A DNA stretch of 64,000 nt from an uncultured Oscillospiraceae bacterium. GTDB taxonomy: Bacteria; Bacillota; Clostridia; Oscillospirales; Oscillospiraceae. The translations under genes and the position numbers were made by a program. Location: positions 1 to 64,000 of the forward strand of contig CAJUQD010000003.1 in the NCBI GenBank assembly GCA_910588105.1, read 5' to 3'. The notes under the pieces are model-generated. The model had not been told where the DNA came from and did not search any database. It saw only the letters and a list, made by a program, of their open reading frames with translations. Positions 49,765-59,666 of this stretch are shown piece by piece. Numbering within the stretch: the stretch's first letter is position 1; each line of letters starts with the position of its first letter.

Positions 49765-52164
49765 ATGAAAAAACAAAACTTTAACACGGGCTGGCTGTTC
49801 AGTGCCGTGGGCGGGGAGCAGGCTATGAAGCCCGTTACGCTTCCCCATGACGCAATGCTGTACGAGAAACGCTCGAAGAATGCCGCTACAGCGGGGGCCT
49901 GCGGATATTTTCCCGGCGGCGCCTATGTCTATATCAAACGGTTTCCCGTGCCCGAGGAGTGGCGGGAGCAGTCCGCTGTCCTGGAATTTGAGGCGGTCTA
50001 TCAAAACGCCCAGGTGTTCGTGAACGGCACCCTCGCCGCCGAGCAGCGGTACGGCTATACCAACTTCTTTGTGGCGCTGGATCGGTATCTGAAATACGGC
50101 GAGGAAAATGAGATCAAGGTGATCGCCGACAACTCGGCGGTGCCCAATTCCCGCTGGTATTCCGGGAGTGGGATCTATCGGAACGTAAACCTTTTCCTTG
50201 GGGATCGGAGCCATATCATCCCCGACGGCCTGTTGATCTCCACCTCTGGGAACGACACGGCCCATGTGAAGGCGTCGGTCACCGGCGGCGACACGGTTCG
50301 GGTTTCCATCCTGGACGGCGGAAGCGTCGCGGCGCAGGCCGAGACGCCGGTAAAGGACGGGGCAGCTTCCGTGGACATCCCCGTTTCCCAGCCCCGGCTT
50401 TGGGACGCAGACCACCCCGAGCTGTATCTGTGCCGGGCGGAGCTGCTGAAGGACGGCGAGGTGGTGGACACGGCGGAGGAGCGGTTTGGTTTCCGCACCC
50501 TCAGCTGGAGCGTCAAGGGTTTCTTCGTGAATGGGCAAGAGACGCTGCTTCGCGGCGCCTGCATCCACCACGACAACGGCATCCTGGGCGCGTGCTCCTT
50601 TGAAGCTGCTGAACTCCGCCGCGTCCGGCTGCTCAAGGAGACCGGCTTCAACGCGATACGTTCCTCCCATAACCCGGCGTCCAAAGCCTTGCTGGATGCC
50701 TGTGACCAGCTGGGTATGTATGTCATGGATGAATTCTGCGACAACTGGCTGGTGCATAAAAACCCCTACGACTATGCGGACAAGGATTTCCGTGCGTGGT
50801 GGGAACGGGATCTCACTGCCATGGTGATCAAAAACTACAACCACCCCAGTGTAGTCATGAATTCCATCGGGAACGAGATCTCCGAGCTGGCCATCCCCGA
50901 GGGACAGGAGTACTGCAAAAAGCTGGCCGTCCTGGCCCGGAAGCTGGATCCGGGGAAGGCCGTGACCCTGGGCGTCAACCTGATGCTGTGCAGTATGTCG
51001 GCCAAGGGCGGCGGCATATACGGCGACAAAAAGGACGGGAAGGAGAACAAAAACGGCAGCCAGACCATGGATAATGTCCCTACCAGCGCGTTTTTCAATA
51101 TGCTGATGAACATGGCCGGGGGGATGATTGAAAAAATGGCCGCCAAGCCCGCCGCGGATAATGCCACAAAGGTGTGCTTCTCCTACCTGGATATCGGCGG
51201 ATATAACTACGCCGCCTCCCGGTATGAGAAGGACGGCACACTTCATCCGGACCGGGTTATCGTCGGCTCCGAGACCTTGCCCAAAAACCTCTATCACAAC
51301 TGGCAGCTGGTGAAAAAGCTCCCCTATGTCATCGGCGATTTCATGTGGACCGGCTGGGACTACCTGGGGGAGTCCGGCATCGGCACCGTCCGCTACAAAA
51401 GCTTCAAGAATCCCGGCCAGGACGCGCCTATCATTTCCGGCGGCTGCGGCGTGATCGACATCTGCGGAAAGCTCCGCCCCGAGGTGCAGTGGAACCGGCT
51501 GACTTGGGGACTGGATCACACCCCCGGTATCGGTGTGGAACCGTATACCCACGCCGGGGAGACGGGCTCTGTATCCATGTGGCGTGACACAGACGCGGTG
51601 GCAAGCTGGTCTTGGGCCGGCTGCGAGGGGAAGCGGAACAAGATCACCGTGTATTCCGACGGTGACACGGCGGAACTCATCATAAATGGGCGTTCCTATG
51701 GGAAGAAAAAGACAAAGGAGTATAAGGCCGTCTTCAAACACATTGCCTATGAGCCCGGAACGATCACCGCGATCAGCTATGACAGTGCCGGGAAAGAGCT
51801 GTCCCGCACCTCCATGAAGACTGCCGAGGGCGCCAGCGAACTGCGCGTGGCTGCTGATCGGAGCGCCTTGAAGGCGGGGACGCAGGATCTGGCTTATTTG
51901 AGCATCGACCTGACCGGCGCGGACGGGATCACAAAGTCTTCCGAGGACACCGCAGTTACGGTGGAGGTCAGCGGCGCCGGCGAGCTGCTGGCCCTTGGCT
52001 CTGCAAAGCCCAATATGGGGGAGAACTTCTTCTCCAATACCCATACCACCTATTATGGGAAAGCGCTGGCCGTTGTCCGCGCCGGAGACGCCCCCGGCGG
52101 GATCACGGTGACTGTGCGGGCAGATGGGATGCAGGCCAGGACGGTCGAACTGAACGCGATCTAA
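49765..52164 (+). CDS. GH2 family glycosidase (2)
   Basis: 799 aa; GAGGGGG before ATG 49765. GH2 sandwich and immunoglobulin-like domains, barrel with acid/base Glu371 (NHPSVVMNSIGNE) and nucleophile Glu503 (VGSETLP), and a C-terminal sandwich of DUF4982 type. A 50-residue hydrophilic insert after the barrel's acid/base strand (near 415-475) is unusual and is shared with the paralogue at 55114. No signal peptide. Candidate beta-galactosidase, beta-glucuronidase or related activity. Confidence 0.83.
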   Translation: MKKQNFNTGWLFSAVGGEQAMKPVTLPHDAMLYEKRSKNAATAGACGYFPGGAYVYIKRFPVPEEWREQSAVLEFEAVYQNAQVFVNGTLAAEQRYGYTNFFVALDRYLKYGEENEIKVIADNSAVPNSRWYSGSGIYRNVNLFLGDRSHIIPDGLLISTSGNDTAHVKASVTGGDTVRVSILDGGSVAAQAETPVKDGAASVDIPVSQPRLWDADHPELYLCRAELLKDGEVVDTAEERFGFRTLSWSVKGFFVNGQETLLRGACIHHDNGILGACSFEAAELRRVRLLKETGFNAIRSSHNPASKALLDACDQLGMYVMDEFCDNWLVHKNPYDYADKDFRAWWERDLTAMVIKNYNHPSVVMNSIGNEISELAIPEGQEYCKKLAVLARKLDPGKAVTLGVNLMLCSMSAKGGGIYGDKKDGKENKNGSQTMDNVPTSAFFNMLMNMAGGMIEKMAAKPAADNATKVCFSYLDIGGYNYAASRYEKDGTLHPDRVIVGSETLPKNLYHNWQLVKKLPYVIGDFMWTGWDYLGESGIGTVRYKSFKNPGQDAPIISGGCGVIDICGKLRPEVQWNRLTWGLDHTPGIGVEPYTHAGETGSVSMWRDTDAVASWSWAGCEGKRNKITVYSDGDTAELIINGRSYGKKKTKEYKAVFKHIAYEPGTITAISYDSAGKELSRTSMKTAEGASELRVAADRSALKAGTQDLAYLSIDLTGADGITKSSEDTAVTVEVSGAGELLALGSAKPNMGENFFSNTHTTYYGKALAVVRAGDAPGGITVTVRADGMQARTVELNAI

Positions 52165-52185
52165 GCGGAGCAAAGAAGGGACGTT

Positions 52186-53649
52186 ATGGACAAAAAAGAA
52201 ACTGGCTTCTGGAACACCCCCCTCACCAGCTCGCTGGTGGGATCCCAGAGCGCAAAGCTGCCGGAAATGCTGCTGGGCTACTTCATCGGCCCCTTCGGGG
52301 CGCTGCTGTCCTCCGGCATCTTCACCAGCATCCTGCAAAACTACTTCACCGATGTGCTCAAGCTGGATTTGAGCTTCCTCACCGGGTTACAGCTGTTTTC
52401 CACCATCCTGATCGTGGCGGCCAACCTTGTGGTGGGCCAGCTTATTGAGCGCACAAAGGCCCTGGCGGGCAAGGCCCGGCCCTGGGTGCTGCTGTCTGCG
52501 CTGACGCTGAGCGCGGCCAGCGTGCTCATGTTCATCGTCCCCTTCCAGAGCCCCACGGCAAAAATGGTGTGGATCGCCATCGCCTATAATCTCTACTACG
52601 CGGTGGCCTATCCCATCTACAACACCGCCAACTCCACCCTGATCCCTGTGTCCACCCGGGACAGCAAACAGCGGGCCACCCTGGCTTCCTTCACCAACGT
52701 GGCGGGCCTGGGGGTCATGGGTGTGGGCTCCATGGTGTTCCCCATGCTGGTGTCCTTTGCCCTGAAGGAAAACCAGGGGCTTTGGTTCATGACCATGCTG
52801 GCTGTGGCAATATTCACCGCCCTGACCATCTTCCTCCAGTTCAAGTTCACCCGAGAGCGGGTCACGGAGGAGAGCATGGGCACAGCCGGCAGCGACGCCC
52901 AGGACAAAACGGCCACCCTGGGGGAACAGCTCAAGGCTGTGGCCAGCGAGAAGTGGTGGTGGATCACCATGATCTTTTACATGGGCTTCCAGTGGAGCGG
53001 GGCCATGAAGAACGGCTCCATGGCTTTCTTCTGCAAATGGGTGCTGGACAACACCTTCTTTGGCTCCGCCGACGCCTGGGGCGCGTCCCAATCCCTGCTG
53101 GCGGTGCTGGGGGCCATCCCCATGGCGGTGGCGGCGGCGCTGGTGGTGCCGTTGGCCAACAAATTCGGCAAGCGCACCGTCACCATCATCGGCATGGTGG
53201 TCGGCGTCATCGGCGGCGTTATTGCCGGGCTGGGGCAGGGCCAGATCGTCCCGGTGGCCGCAGGCGTGGCGATCAAGTGCCTGGGCTCCGCCCCGGCGTG
53301 CTACCTGATTTTGGCCATGCTGGCGGACGTGATCGACCACATCGAATTTAAGAGCGGCATCCGCACAGACGGGCTTACCATGTCCATCTACAGCTCCATC
53401 ATGGTGGCCGCCACCCCCATCTGCAACGCGATTTTCAGCGCCATCCTGAACGGTAGCGGCTATGCCCAGGGGGCCGACGTGGCCCTGGGCACCGCGGGGC
53501 AGACCGCCGCGGCCCAGGGAGCCATCACGGTGAGCTATATCTGGATCGAGACCATCGCCTACGCCCTGTGCGCGGTGCTGATGCTGCTGTGGACGGTGGA
53601 GAAAAACCTCCCCGAGGAGCAAAAGGCCATCGCGGAGCGCAAAAAGTGA
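52186..53649 (+). CDS. GPH-family sugar:cation symporter (3)
   Basis: 487 aa; AGAAGGG before ATG 52186. About 12 membrane segments; MelB-like fold with a divergent first loop and a longer cytoplasmic segment (about 230-260). Located between GH2 and GH43 genes of the pentose operon, it probably carries their oligosaccharide substrate. It overlaps no neighbour and is followed 12 bases later by the next GH43 gene. Confidence 0.85.
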   Translation: MDKKETGFWNTPLTSSLVGSQSAKLPEMLLGYFIGPFGALLSSGIFTSILQNYFTDVLKLDLSFLTGLQLFSTILIVAANLVVGQLIERTKALAGKARPWVLLSALTLSAASVLMFIVPFQSPTAKMVWIAIAYNLYYAVAYPIYNTANSTLIPVSTRDSKQRATLASFTNVAGLGVMGVGSMVFPMLVSFALKENQGLWFMTMLAVAIFTALTIFLQFKFTRERVTEESMGTAGSDAQDKTATLGEQLKAVASEKWWWITMIFYMGFQWSGAMKNGSMAFFCKWVLDNTFFGSADAWGASQSLLAVLGAIPMAVAAALVVPLANKFGKRTVTIIGMVVGVIGGVIAGLGQGQIVPVAAGVAIKCLGSAPACYLILAMLADVIDHIEFKSGIRTDGLTMSIYSSIMVAATPICNAIFSAILNGSGYAQGADVALGTAGQTAAAQGAITVSYIWIETIAYALCAVLMLLWTVEKNLPEEQKAIAERKK

Positions 53650-53660
53650 GGGGGCGCGGC

Positions 53661-55136
53661 GTGAAAACAAAGCAGGCGCTCAACCCCTATCTCCCCAGCT
53701 GGGAGTATATCCCGGACGGCGAGCCCCATGTGTTTGAAAACCGGGTCTACGTCTACGGTTCCCACGACAGGTTCAACGCGCCCATCTTCTGCGTCAACGA
53801 CTACGTGTGCTGGTCCGCCCCGGTGGACGACCTGTCCGACTGGCGGTATGAGGGCGTGATCTACCGCAAGAACCAGGATCCGAAAAATAAGCTGGGCCTG
53901 CGGCTGCTGTTCGCCCCCGACGTGTGCCGGGGGGTGGACGGGCGGTATTATCTCTACTACGCCTTTGACTTCATGGGGATTATGGGGGTGGCCGTCTGCG
54001 ACACCCCGGCAGGGAAATACCAATTCCTTGGCCATGTCCATTATCCCAACGGCACTGTCTGGGGACGGCGGAAGGGCGACCAGTTCCCCTTCGACCCCGG
54101 CGTGCTGGCGGACGACAACGGGCGGATCTGGCTGTACTCCGGGTTTTATACGCCCACGCCCGCCTTCGTCACCGGCTTCAAGAAGCTGCGCAATGACGGC
54201 GGCACGGTGGTGGAGCTGGAGCGGGATATGCTCACCATCAAGGGGGAGCCCCAGGTGATTTTTCCCAAGGAGGGCCCCGGCTCCTTCTCCAACCACGAGT
54301 TTTTTGAGGCCAGCTCCATCCGCAAGGACGGGGACAAGTACATCTTCGTCTACTCCTCCCGACACAACCACGAGCTGTGCTATGCGGTCAGCGGCCGGCC
54401 CGACGGCGGCTTCACTTTCGGAGGCACGCTGGTGAGCCAGGGCGACCTGTTCCTGGACGGCAACGAGGACGAGCGAAAGGGCCTGAACTACCTGGGCAAT
54501 ACCCACGGCGGGCTGCTGAACATCGGGGAGGACTGGTATATCTTCTACCACCGGCAGACCAACCGCCACTCCTATTCCCGTCAGGCCTGCGCGGAAAAGC
54601 TGGTTCGCAGCCCCGACGGCTCCTTCCGGCAGGCGGAAGTGACCTCCTGCGGGCTGAACGGCGGGCCGCTGCGAGGCATTGGGCGCTATCCGGCCTATAT
54701 TGCCTGCAACCTGTGGAGCAGGGATGGCGTGGGGCGCTACGACTGTCCCAGTCCCCGAAGGGCATTTGCCGCCCACCCCTATTTCACCCAGACGGGGAAG
54801 GACCGGGAGGGGAACGGTGACCAGTACATCGCCAATATGCGGGACGGCGCTGTGGCAGGCTTCAAGTATTTTGACATCCGGGGGGTCAAAGCTGTATCGG
54901 TGGAACTGAGCGGCACCGCGGAAGGAGAATTTTTACTCTCCGACACGCCGGGCTTTCAGACGATATCGGCGCGTATCCCGTTGAAGCTGATCGATGGATG
55001 GGCAGAATTTCGAGCAGGCTGTGCCTTAGATAACGGGGCACGGACGCTGTATTTCAAATTCTGCGGAGTGGGAAGTGTTGATTTCCATTCCTTTTTACTG
55101 GAGGAGGAGAAACATGAAGGCAAATCAATTCAATGA
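53661..55136 (+). CDS. GH43 family glycosidase (2)
   Basis: 491 aa from GTG 53661, preceded by GAGGGGG. Same N-terminal plan as the gene at 46404 (NPYLPSWEYIPD, base candidate Asp19; LLFAPDV; acid Glu216 in FFEASSI). The duplicated GH43 genes probably cover different linkages, for instance arabinofuranosidase and xylosidase. Cytoplasmic. Its last 23 bases overlap the next GH2 gene, so the two are coupled. Confidence 0.85.
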   Translation: MKTKQALNPYLPSWEYIPDGEPHVFENRVYVYGSHDRFNAPIFCVNDYVCWSAPVDDLSDWRYEGVIYRKNQDPKNKLGLRLLFAPDVCRGVDGRYYLYYAFDFMGIMGVAVCDTPAGKYQFLGHVHYPNGTVWGRRKGDQFPFDPGVLADDNGRIWLYSGFYTPTPAFVTGFKKLRNDGGTVVELERDMLTIKGEPQVIFPKEGPGSFSNHEFFEASSIRKDGDKYIFVYSSRHNHELCYAVSGRPDGGFTFGGTLVSQGDLFLDGNEDERKGLNYLGNTHGGLLNIGEDWYIFYHRQTNRHSYSRQACAEKLVRSPDGSFRQAEVTSCGLNGGPLRGIGRYPAYIACNLWSRDGVGRYDCPSPRRAFAAHPYFTQTGKDREGNGDQYIANMRDGAVAGFKYFDIRGVKAVSVELSGTAEGEFLLSDTPGFQTISARIPLKLIDGWAEFRAGCALDNGARTLYFKFCGVGSVDFHSFLLEEEKHEGKSIQ

Positions 55137-57513
55137 TTGCTGGCAAGTGAGATATCTGGAAGATGAGGGCCCCGGTGTTCCCGTGACCCTTCCCCATGAC
55201 GCCATGCTGTCCGAGCCCCGCACGGAGCTGTCCGCCGGGGGCGTGAACACCGGCTGGTACGAGGGGCGGGATTACCGCTACACGAAGGTTTTTACCCCTG
55301 ACCATACCCTGGCGGGACAGACCGCCGTGTTGGAGTTCGAGGGGGTGTACCACAACGCCGAGGTGTGGCTCAACGGGGAAAAGCTGGCCTTCCGGCCCTA
55401 TGGCTACACCAACTTCTATGTGGATCTGACGGGGAAGCTCCGAGCCGGGGAAGAGAACACCCTGGAGGTCATTGCCCGCAACGCCGACCAGCCCAACTCC
55501 CGGTGGTATTCCGGTGCGGGCATCTACCGTCCCGTTACCCTGTGGACAGCGCCGAAGGAGCATATCCCGCCAAACGGGCTGCGGGTGCGCACCGTGAGCA
55601 TTGACCCCGTCGTGGTGGAGGTCACGGTACAAACCAGCGGCGCCGGAGATGTCTTTGTCCAAATATGCGGCGGCGGCCAGGCCGTGGCTTCCGGGAGCAC
55701 CCAGTCCGACGGCACAGCCGTGCTCCAACTGACCATCCCAGACGGCAGGCTGTGGAGTATGGACGCCCCCAATCTCTACACCTGCCGGGCCATTTTCGGG
55801 AACGACAGCGCTGAAACCACCTTTGGTGTGCGCACGTTGGAGTGGGGCGTCCATGGACTGCTGCTGAACGGCGAACGTGTGATCCTCCAGGGTGCGTGCA
55901 TCCATCACGATAACGGCGTGCTGGGGGCGTGCTGCTACGAGGACGCGGAGTGGCGGAAGATCCGCATCTTGAAAGAAAACGGCTACAACGCCATCCGCTC
56001 CGCCCACAACCCCTGTTCCAAATTCCTGCTGGACGCCTGCGACCACCTGGGCGTGCTGGTGATGGACGAGTACATCGACCACTGGTACATCCACAAAACC
56101 ATCCATGACTACGTGGAGCACTTCCCCCAGTGGTGGAAGCGGGACCTGAAGGATATGGTGGAAAAGGACTACAACCACCCTTCCGTCATTCTGTACTCCA
56201 CCGGAAACGAGGTGTCCGAGACCGCCCAGGAAAAGGGTATCGCCCTGACCCGGGAGATGACGGAATACCTCCATGCCTTGGACGCCACCCGCCCGGTGAC
56301 CTGCGGCGTGAACATCTTCTTCAACTTTCTCAGCTCCATCGGCTTCGGCCAGTACAGCGACGAAAAGGCCCGGAAGGAGGCGGAAAAAGCCGAGAAGGCC
56401 AAGGCCGCCGGGAAGCAGGCTAAGGAGAAGGCGGTGGGCAGCAAGTTCTTCAACGACATGGCCGGACTGCTGGGGGACGAGTTCATGAAGCGGGGGGCCA
56501 CCATCCCGCCCTGCGACTGGCGTACTCGGGACGCCTTCGCCAACATGGACATCGCGGGCTATAACTACGGCGTCTACCGCTACCGGCACGACCTGAAAAA
56601 GTACCCCGGCCGTTTGATTCTGGGCAGCGAGACCTTCTGCAACGACGCCTACAAATTCCGGGAGCTGGCCAAGCTGGAACCCCGGCTCATCGGCGACTTC
56701 GTCTGGGCGGGGATGGACTACCTGGGCGAGGTGGGCGTGGGGAGCTGGGAGTACGCCGACTACGCCCCCCGGTTTGACGGCGGGCTGGGCTGGGTGACCG
56801 CCGGGTCGGGCCGCATCGACCTGACGGGCCGCCCCCTGGGCGAGGCTCTGTACACCCGCGTGGCCCTGGAGCGGGACAGGGGGCCCTTTATTGCCGTGTG
56901 CCCGGTGAACCACACCGGCGACAAGCACTCCCCCTCCGCCTGGAAGATGTCCAACGCCATGCCCTCCTGGAGCTGGCGGGGCTGCGCGGGCAAGCGCGCC
57001 AACGTGGAGGTCTATGCCCGGGCCCACAGCGTGGAGCTGCTGGTGAATGGCAGAAGCGTGGGCAAAAAAGAGCTGAAAAATGACTGCATCGCCAAATTCC
57101 GCTGCACCTATGAAGACGGGACCGTCGAGGCGGTGAGCTATGACGCCGCTGGAAAAGAGCTGGGCCGCTGTTCCTTACGTACCGCCGCCCCGGAAACCCA
57201 GCTTCGGGCCGTTTCGGAGGAAAATGCTGTGGCTCCAGGCCGTCTGTGCCATATCCGGCTTCAATATACCGATGAAAGCGGCATATTGAAGCCATTGGAG
57301 CGGGGTATTTTGAATGTTGAAGTGTCGGGTGGAAAGCTGCTGGGCCTGGGCAGCGCCTGCCCCTACAATGAAATTGGGTTTTGTGAGGCAAAGACCGACA
57401 CTTATTACGGCGAAGCATTGGCAGTAATGCAGGCAGGAGAGGATAAGAACCTTACGTTAACTGTCACAGACGGCAGACATACAGGGAGTGTCACAATCCC
57501 TGTGATCCGCTGA
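55114..57513 (+). CDS. GH2 family glycosidase (3)
   Basis: 799 aa; GGAGGAGGA before ATG 55114, inside the 3' end of the GH43 gene. Paralogue of the GH2 enzyme at 49765: acid/base Glu366 (NHPSVILYSTGNE), nucleophile Glu506 (GSETFCN), and the same hydrophilic, Lys/Ala-rich insert (about 395-450) between them. C-terminal DUF4982-like sandwich present. Cytoplasmic; may act together with the coupled GH43 enzyme on one oligosaccharide. Confidence 0.83.
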   Translation: MKANQFNDCWQVRYLEDEGPGVPVTLPHDAMLSEPRTELSAGGVNTGWYEGRDYRYTKVFTPDHTLAGQTAVLEFEGVYHNAEVWLNGEKLAFRPYGYTNFYVDLTGKLRAGEENTLEVIARNADQPNSRWYSGAGIYRPVTLWTAPKEHIPPNGLRVRTVSIDPVVVEVTVQTSGAGDVFVQICGGGQAVASGSTQSDGTAVLQLTIPDGRLWSMDAPNLYTCRAIFGNDSAETTFGVRTLEWGVHGLLLNGERVILQGACIHHDNGVLGACCYEDAEWRKIRILKENGYNAIRSAHNPCSKFLLDACDHLGVLVMDEYIDHWYIHKTIHDYVEHFPQWWKRDLKDMVEKDYNHPSVILYSTGNEVSETAQEKGIALTREMTEYLHALDATRPVTCGVNIFFNFLSSIGFGQYSDEKARKEAEKAEKAKAAGKQAKEKAVGSKFFNDMAGLLGDEFMKRGATIPPCDWRTRDAFANMDIAGYNYGVYRYRHDLKKYPGRLILGSETFCNDAYKFRELAKLEPRLIGDFVWAGMDYLGEVGVGSWEYADYAPRFDGGLGWVTAGSGRIDLTGRPLGEALYTRVALERDRGPFIAVCPVNHTGDKHSPSAWKMSNAMPSWSWRGCAGKRANVEVYARAHSVELLVNGRSVGKKELKNDCIAKFRCTYEDGTVEAVSYDAAGKELGRCSLRTAAPETQLRAVSEENAVAPGRLCHIRLQYTDESGILKPLERGILNVEVSGGKLLGLGSACPYNEIGFCEAKTDTYYGEALAVMQAGEDKNLTLTVTDGRHTGSVTIPVIR

Positions 57514-57526
57514 GGAGGATTATATC

Positions 57527-59002
57527 ATGTACTATGTCGGGATTGACCTGGGCACCTCCGCCTGCAAGCTGCTGCTGGTGGATGAGGGCGGCGCGGTGCG
57601 CAGCGAGGTGACCAAGGAGTACCCCCTGTCCTTTCCCCGTCCGGGCTGGAGCGAGCAGAACCCGGAGGACTGGTGGCGGGCTGTGACGGACGGGGTGCCA
57701 GAACTGCTCCACGGTTTTGACGCTTCTCAAGTGGCAGGAATCGGCGCGGGCGGGCAGATGCACGGCCTGGTGGCGCTGGATGAGGACGACAACGTCATCC
57801 GCCCCGCCATCCTGTGGAACGACGGGCGGACGGCCAAAGAGGTGGACTACCTCAACGAGACCGTTGGCCGCGACAAGCTGAGCCGGTACACCGCCAACAT
57901 CGCCTTCGCGGGCTTCACCGCCCCCAAGCTGCTGTGGATGCGGGAGCACGAGCCGGAAAACTTTGCGAAAATCCGCAAGATCATGCTCCCCAAGGACTAC
58001 ATCAACTACAAGCTGACGGGCGTCCACTGCACGGACTGTTCGGACGCCTCCGGGACGCTGCTGCTGGACGTGGAGCACAAACGCTGGAGCGCCGAGATGC
58101 GCGGTATCTGCGGCGTCACGGAGGAACAGCTCCCCAAGCTGTACCAGAGCTGGGAGACGGTGGGAACTCTGAAAGCCGATGTGGCGAAAGAGCTGGGGTT
58201 ACCCGAGAGCGTCAAGGTCTGCGCCGGAGCGGGGGACAACGCCGCCGCAGCTGTTGGAACGGGCGTCGTGGGCGCGGGCGGGTGCAATATTTCGCTGGGC
58301 ACGTCCGGCACCATCTTCATCAGCTCGGACAAGTTTGGGGTTGACCCAAACAACGCCCTCCATGCCTTCGCCCACGCGGACGGCGGCTGGCACCTGATGG
58401 GCTGTATGCTGTCCGCTGCCTCCTGCAACAAGTGGTGGTGCGGGGACATTTTGGGTACCAGCGATTACCAAACCGAGCAAAAGCCCATCGGCAAGGATAA
58501 GTTGGGCCGAAACCGGGTGTTCTTCCTGCCCTACCTCATGGGCGAGCGCTCCCCCATCAACGATACCAATGCCCGGGGCACGTTCATCGGCATGAGCATG
58601 GACACCACCCGCGCTGACCTCACCCAGGCGGTGCTGGAGGGTGTGGCTTTTGCCATCCGGGACAGCTTCGAGGTGGCCAAGTCCCTGGGCGTGTCCATCC
58701 CCAAGTGCATGATCTGCGGCGGCGGGGCCAAATCGTCCCTGTGGCGGACCATCTTCGCCAACGTGCTGGGCATTCCGCTGACCCTGCCACAGACCGAGCA
58801 GGGCCCCGGCTACGGCGGCGCGGTGCTGGCCATGGTGGGCTGCGGGGCGTTTGAAAGCGTCCAGGCCGCCTGTGACACGCTGATCCACGTGGCCCAGACC
58901 GTGGAGCCGGACGCAGAACTCACCGCCCGGTACGAGGAGCGATATCGAAAGTTCCAACAAATCTACCCGGCCCTAAAAAATGTGTTTCCAGCGTTGAAAT
59001 GA
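57527..59002 (+). CDS. xylB: Xylulokinase
   Basis: 491 aa; GGAGGA before ATG 57527. FGGY kinase with N-terminal ATP-binding GIDLGTSACK, GAGGQMHGLVALDED, GAGDNAAAAVGTG and C-terminal GGGAKSSLWR. The length and GAGDN block match xylulokinase. It phosphorylates D-xylulose to xylulose 5-phosphate for the pentose phosphate pathway. No xylose isomerase gene (xylA) is seen in this window. Confidence 0.88.
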   Translation: MYYVGIDLGTSACKLLLVDEGGAVRSEVTKEYPLSFPRPGWSEQNPEDWWRAVTDGVPELLHGFDASQVAGIGAGGQMHGLVALDEDDNVIRPAILWNDGRTAKEVDYLNETVGRDKLSRYTANIAFAGFTAPKLLWMREHEPENFAKIRKIMLPKDYINYKLTGVHCTDCSDASGTLLLDVEHKRWSAEMRGICGVTEEQLPKLYQSWETVGTLKADVAKELGLPESVKVCAGAGDNAAAAVGTGVVGAGGCNISLGTSGTIFISSDKFGVDPNNALHAFAHADGGWHLMGCMLSAASCNKWWCGDILGTSDYQTEQKPIGKDKLGRNRVFFLPYLMGERSPINDTNARGTFIGMSMDTTRADLTQAVLEGVAFAIRDSFEVAKSLGVSIPKCMICGGGAKSSLWRTIFANVLGIPLTLPQTEQGPGYGGAVLAMVGCGAFESVQAACDTLIHVAQTVEPDAELTARYEERYRKFQQIYPALKNVFPALK

Positions 59003-59013
59003 GGAGGTCAAGC

Positions 59014-59649
59014 ATGGAGATCAAAAGCGTATTTGACGCAGAATTTTCCCCCTATGGGCAGGTGCATAAGGGCTATAAGCTGGATGGCCTGCTGGCGGCC
59101 ATGAAAGCCATCCCCTTGCCGGAAAGTGGCACCACCTACCAGCCCGCCATCCCTGAGCTGGAGGCCCTGCCCATCTTTGAACTGTTTGGCGCCAACGCCT
59201 ACGGCGGGATGCCCGTCCAGCTGGGGATGTGCTGGGGCCGCAACACCAAATTGAACTGCCTGGAGTACCACCGGGACAGCGAGTTTAACGTGGGCACCCA
59301 TGACTTCATCCTCCTGCTGGCCAAGCAGGACGAAATCGTGGACGGTATGCTGGACACCGCAAAAGTCCGGGCGTTTCGCGTCCCCGCCGGGGTGTTGGTG
59401 GAGGTGTACGCCACCACTTTGCACTATGCCCCCTGCCACACCGACGAGGCCGAGGGCTTCCGGGTGGCGGTGGCGCTGCCCCGGGGCACCAACGAGGCAA
59501 AACCCGCCATCAAGGTCATAACAGAGGAGGATCAACTGCTCTGGGCCCGGAACAAGTGGCTGCTGGCCCATGAGGACAGCGCCGAGGCCGGACAAGGCGC
59601 CGCCGTCCGGCTGTCCGGCGACAACAACGACATTGCCAACGATATTTGA
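59014..59649 (+). CDS. DUF4867 family protein
   Basis: 211 aa; GAGGAGG before ATG 59014. Beta-rich, cupin-like: a metal-site pattern is suggested by HRDSEF, HDF and LHYAPCH. The gene is found beside fucose-isomerase-like and FGGY kinase genes in other Firmicutes (family knowledge). It may be a sugar mutarotase or an isomerase partner, but no activity is proven. Confidence 0.65.
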   Translation: MEIKSVFDAEFSPYGQVHKGYKLDGLLAAMKAIPLPESGTTYQPAIPELEALPIFELFGANAYGGMPVQLGMCWGRNTKLNCLEYHRDSEFNVGTHDFILLLAKQDEIVDGMLDTAKVRAFRVPAGVLVEVYATTLHYAPCHTDEAEGFRVAVALPRGTNEAKPAIKVITEEDQLLWARNKWLLAHEDSAEAGQGAAVRLSGDNNDIANDI

Positions 59650-59666
59650 TATAGGAGGAAAACATC

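Noticed and set aside
49639..52338. 899-codon - strand open frame opposite a GH2 gene.
   Set aside because: No domain or ribosome site; crosses gene boundaries of the real operon.
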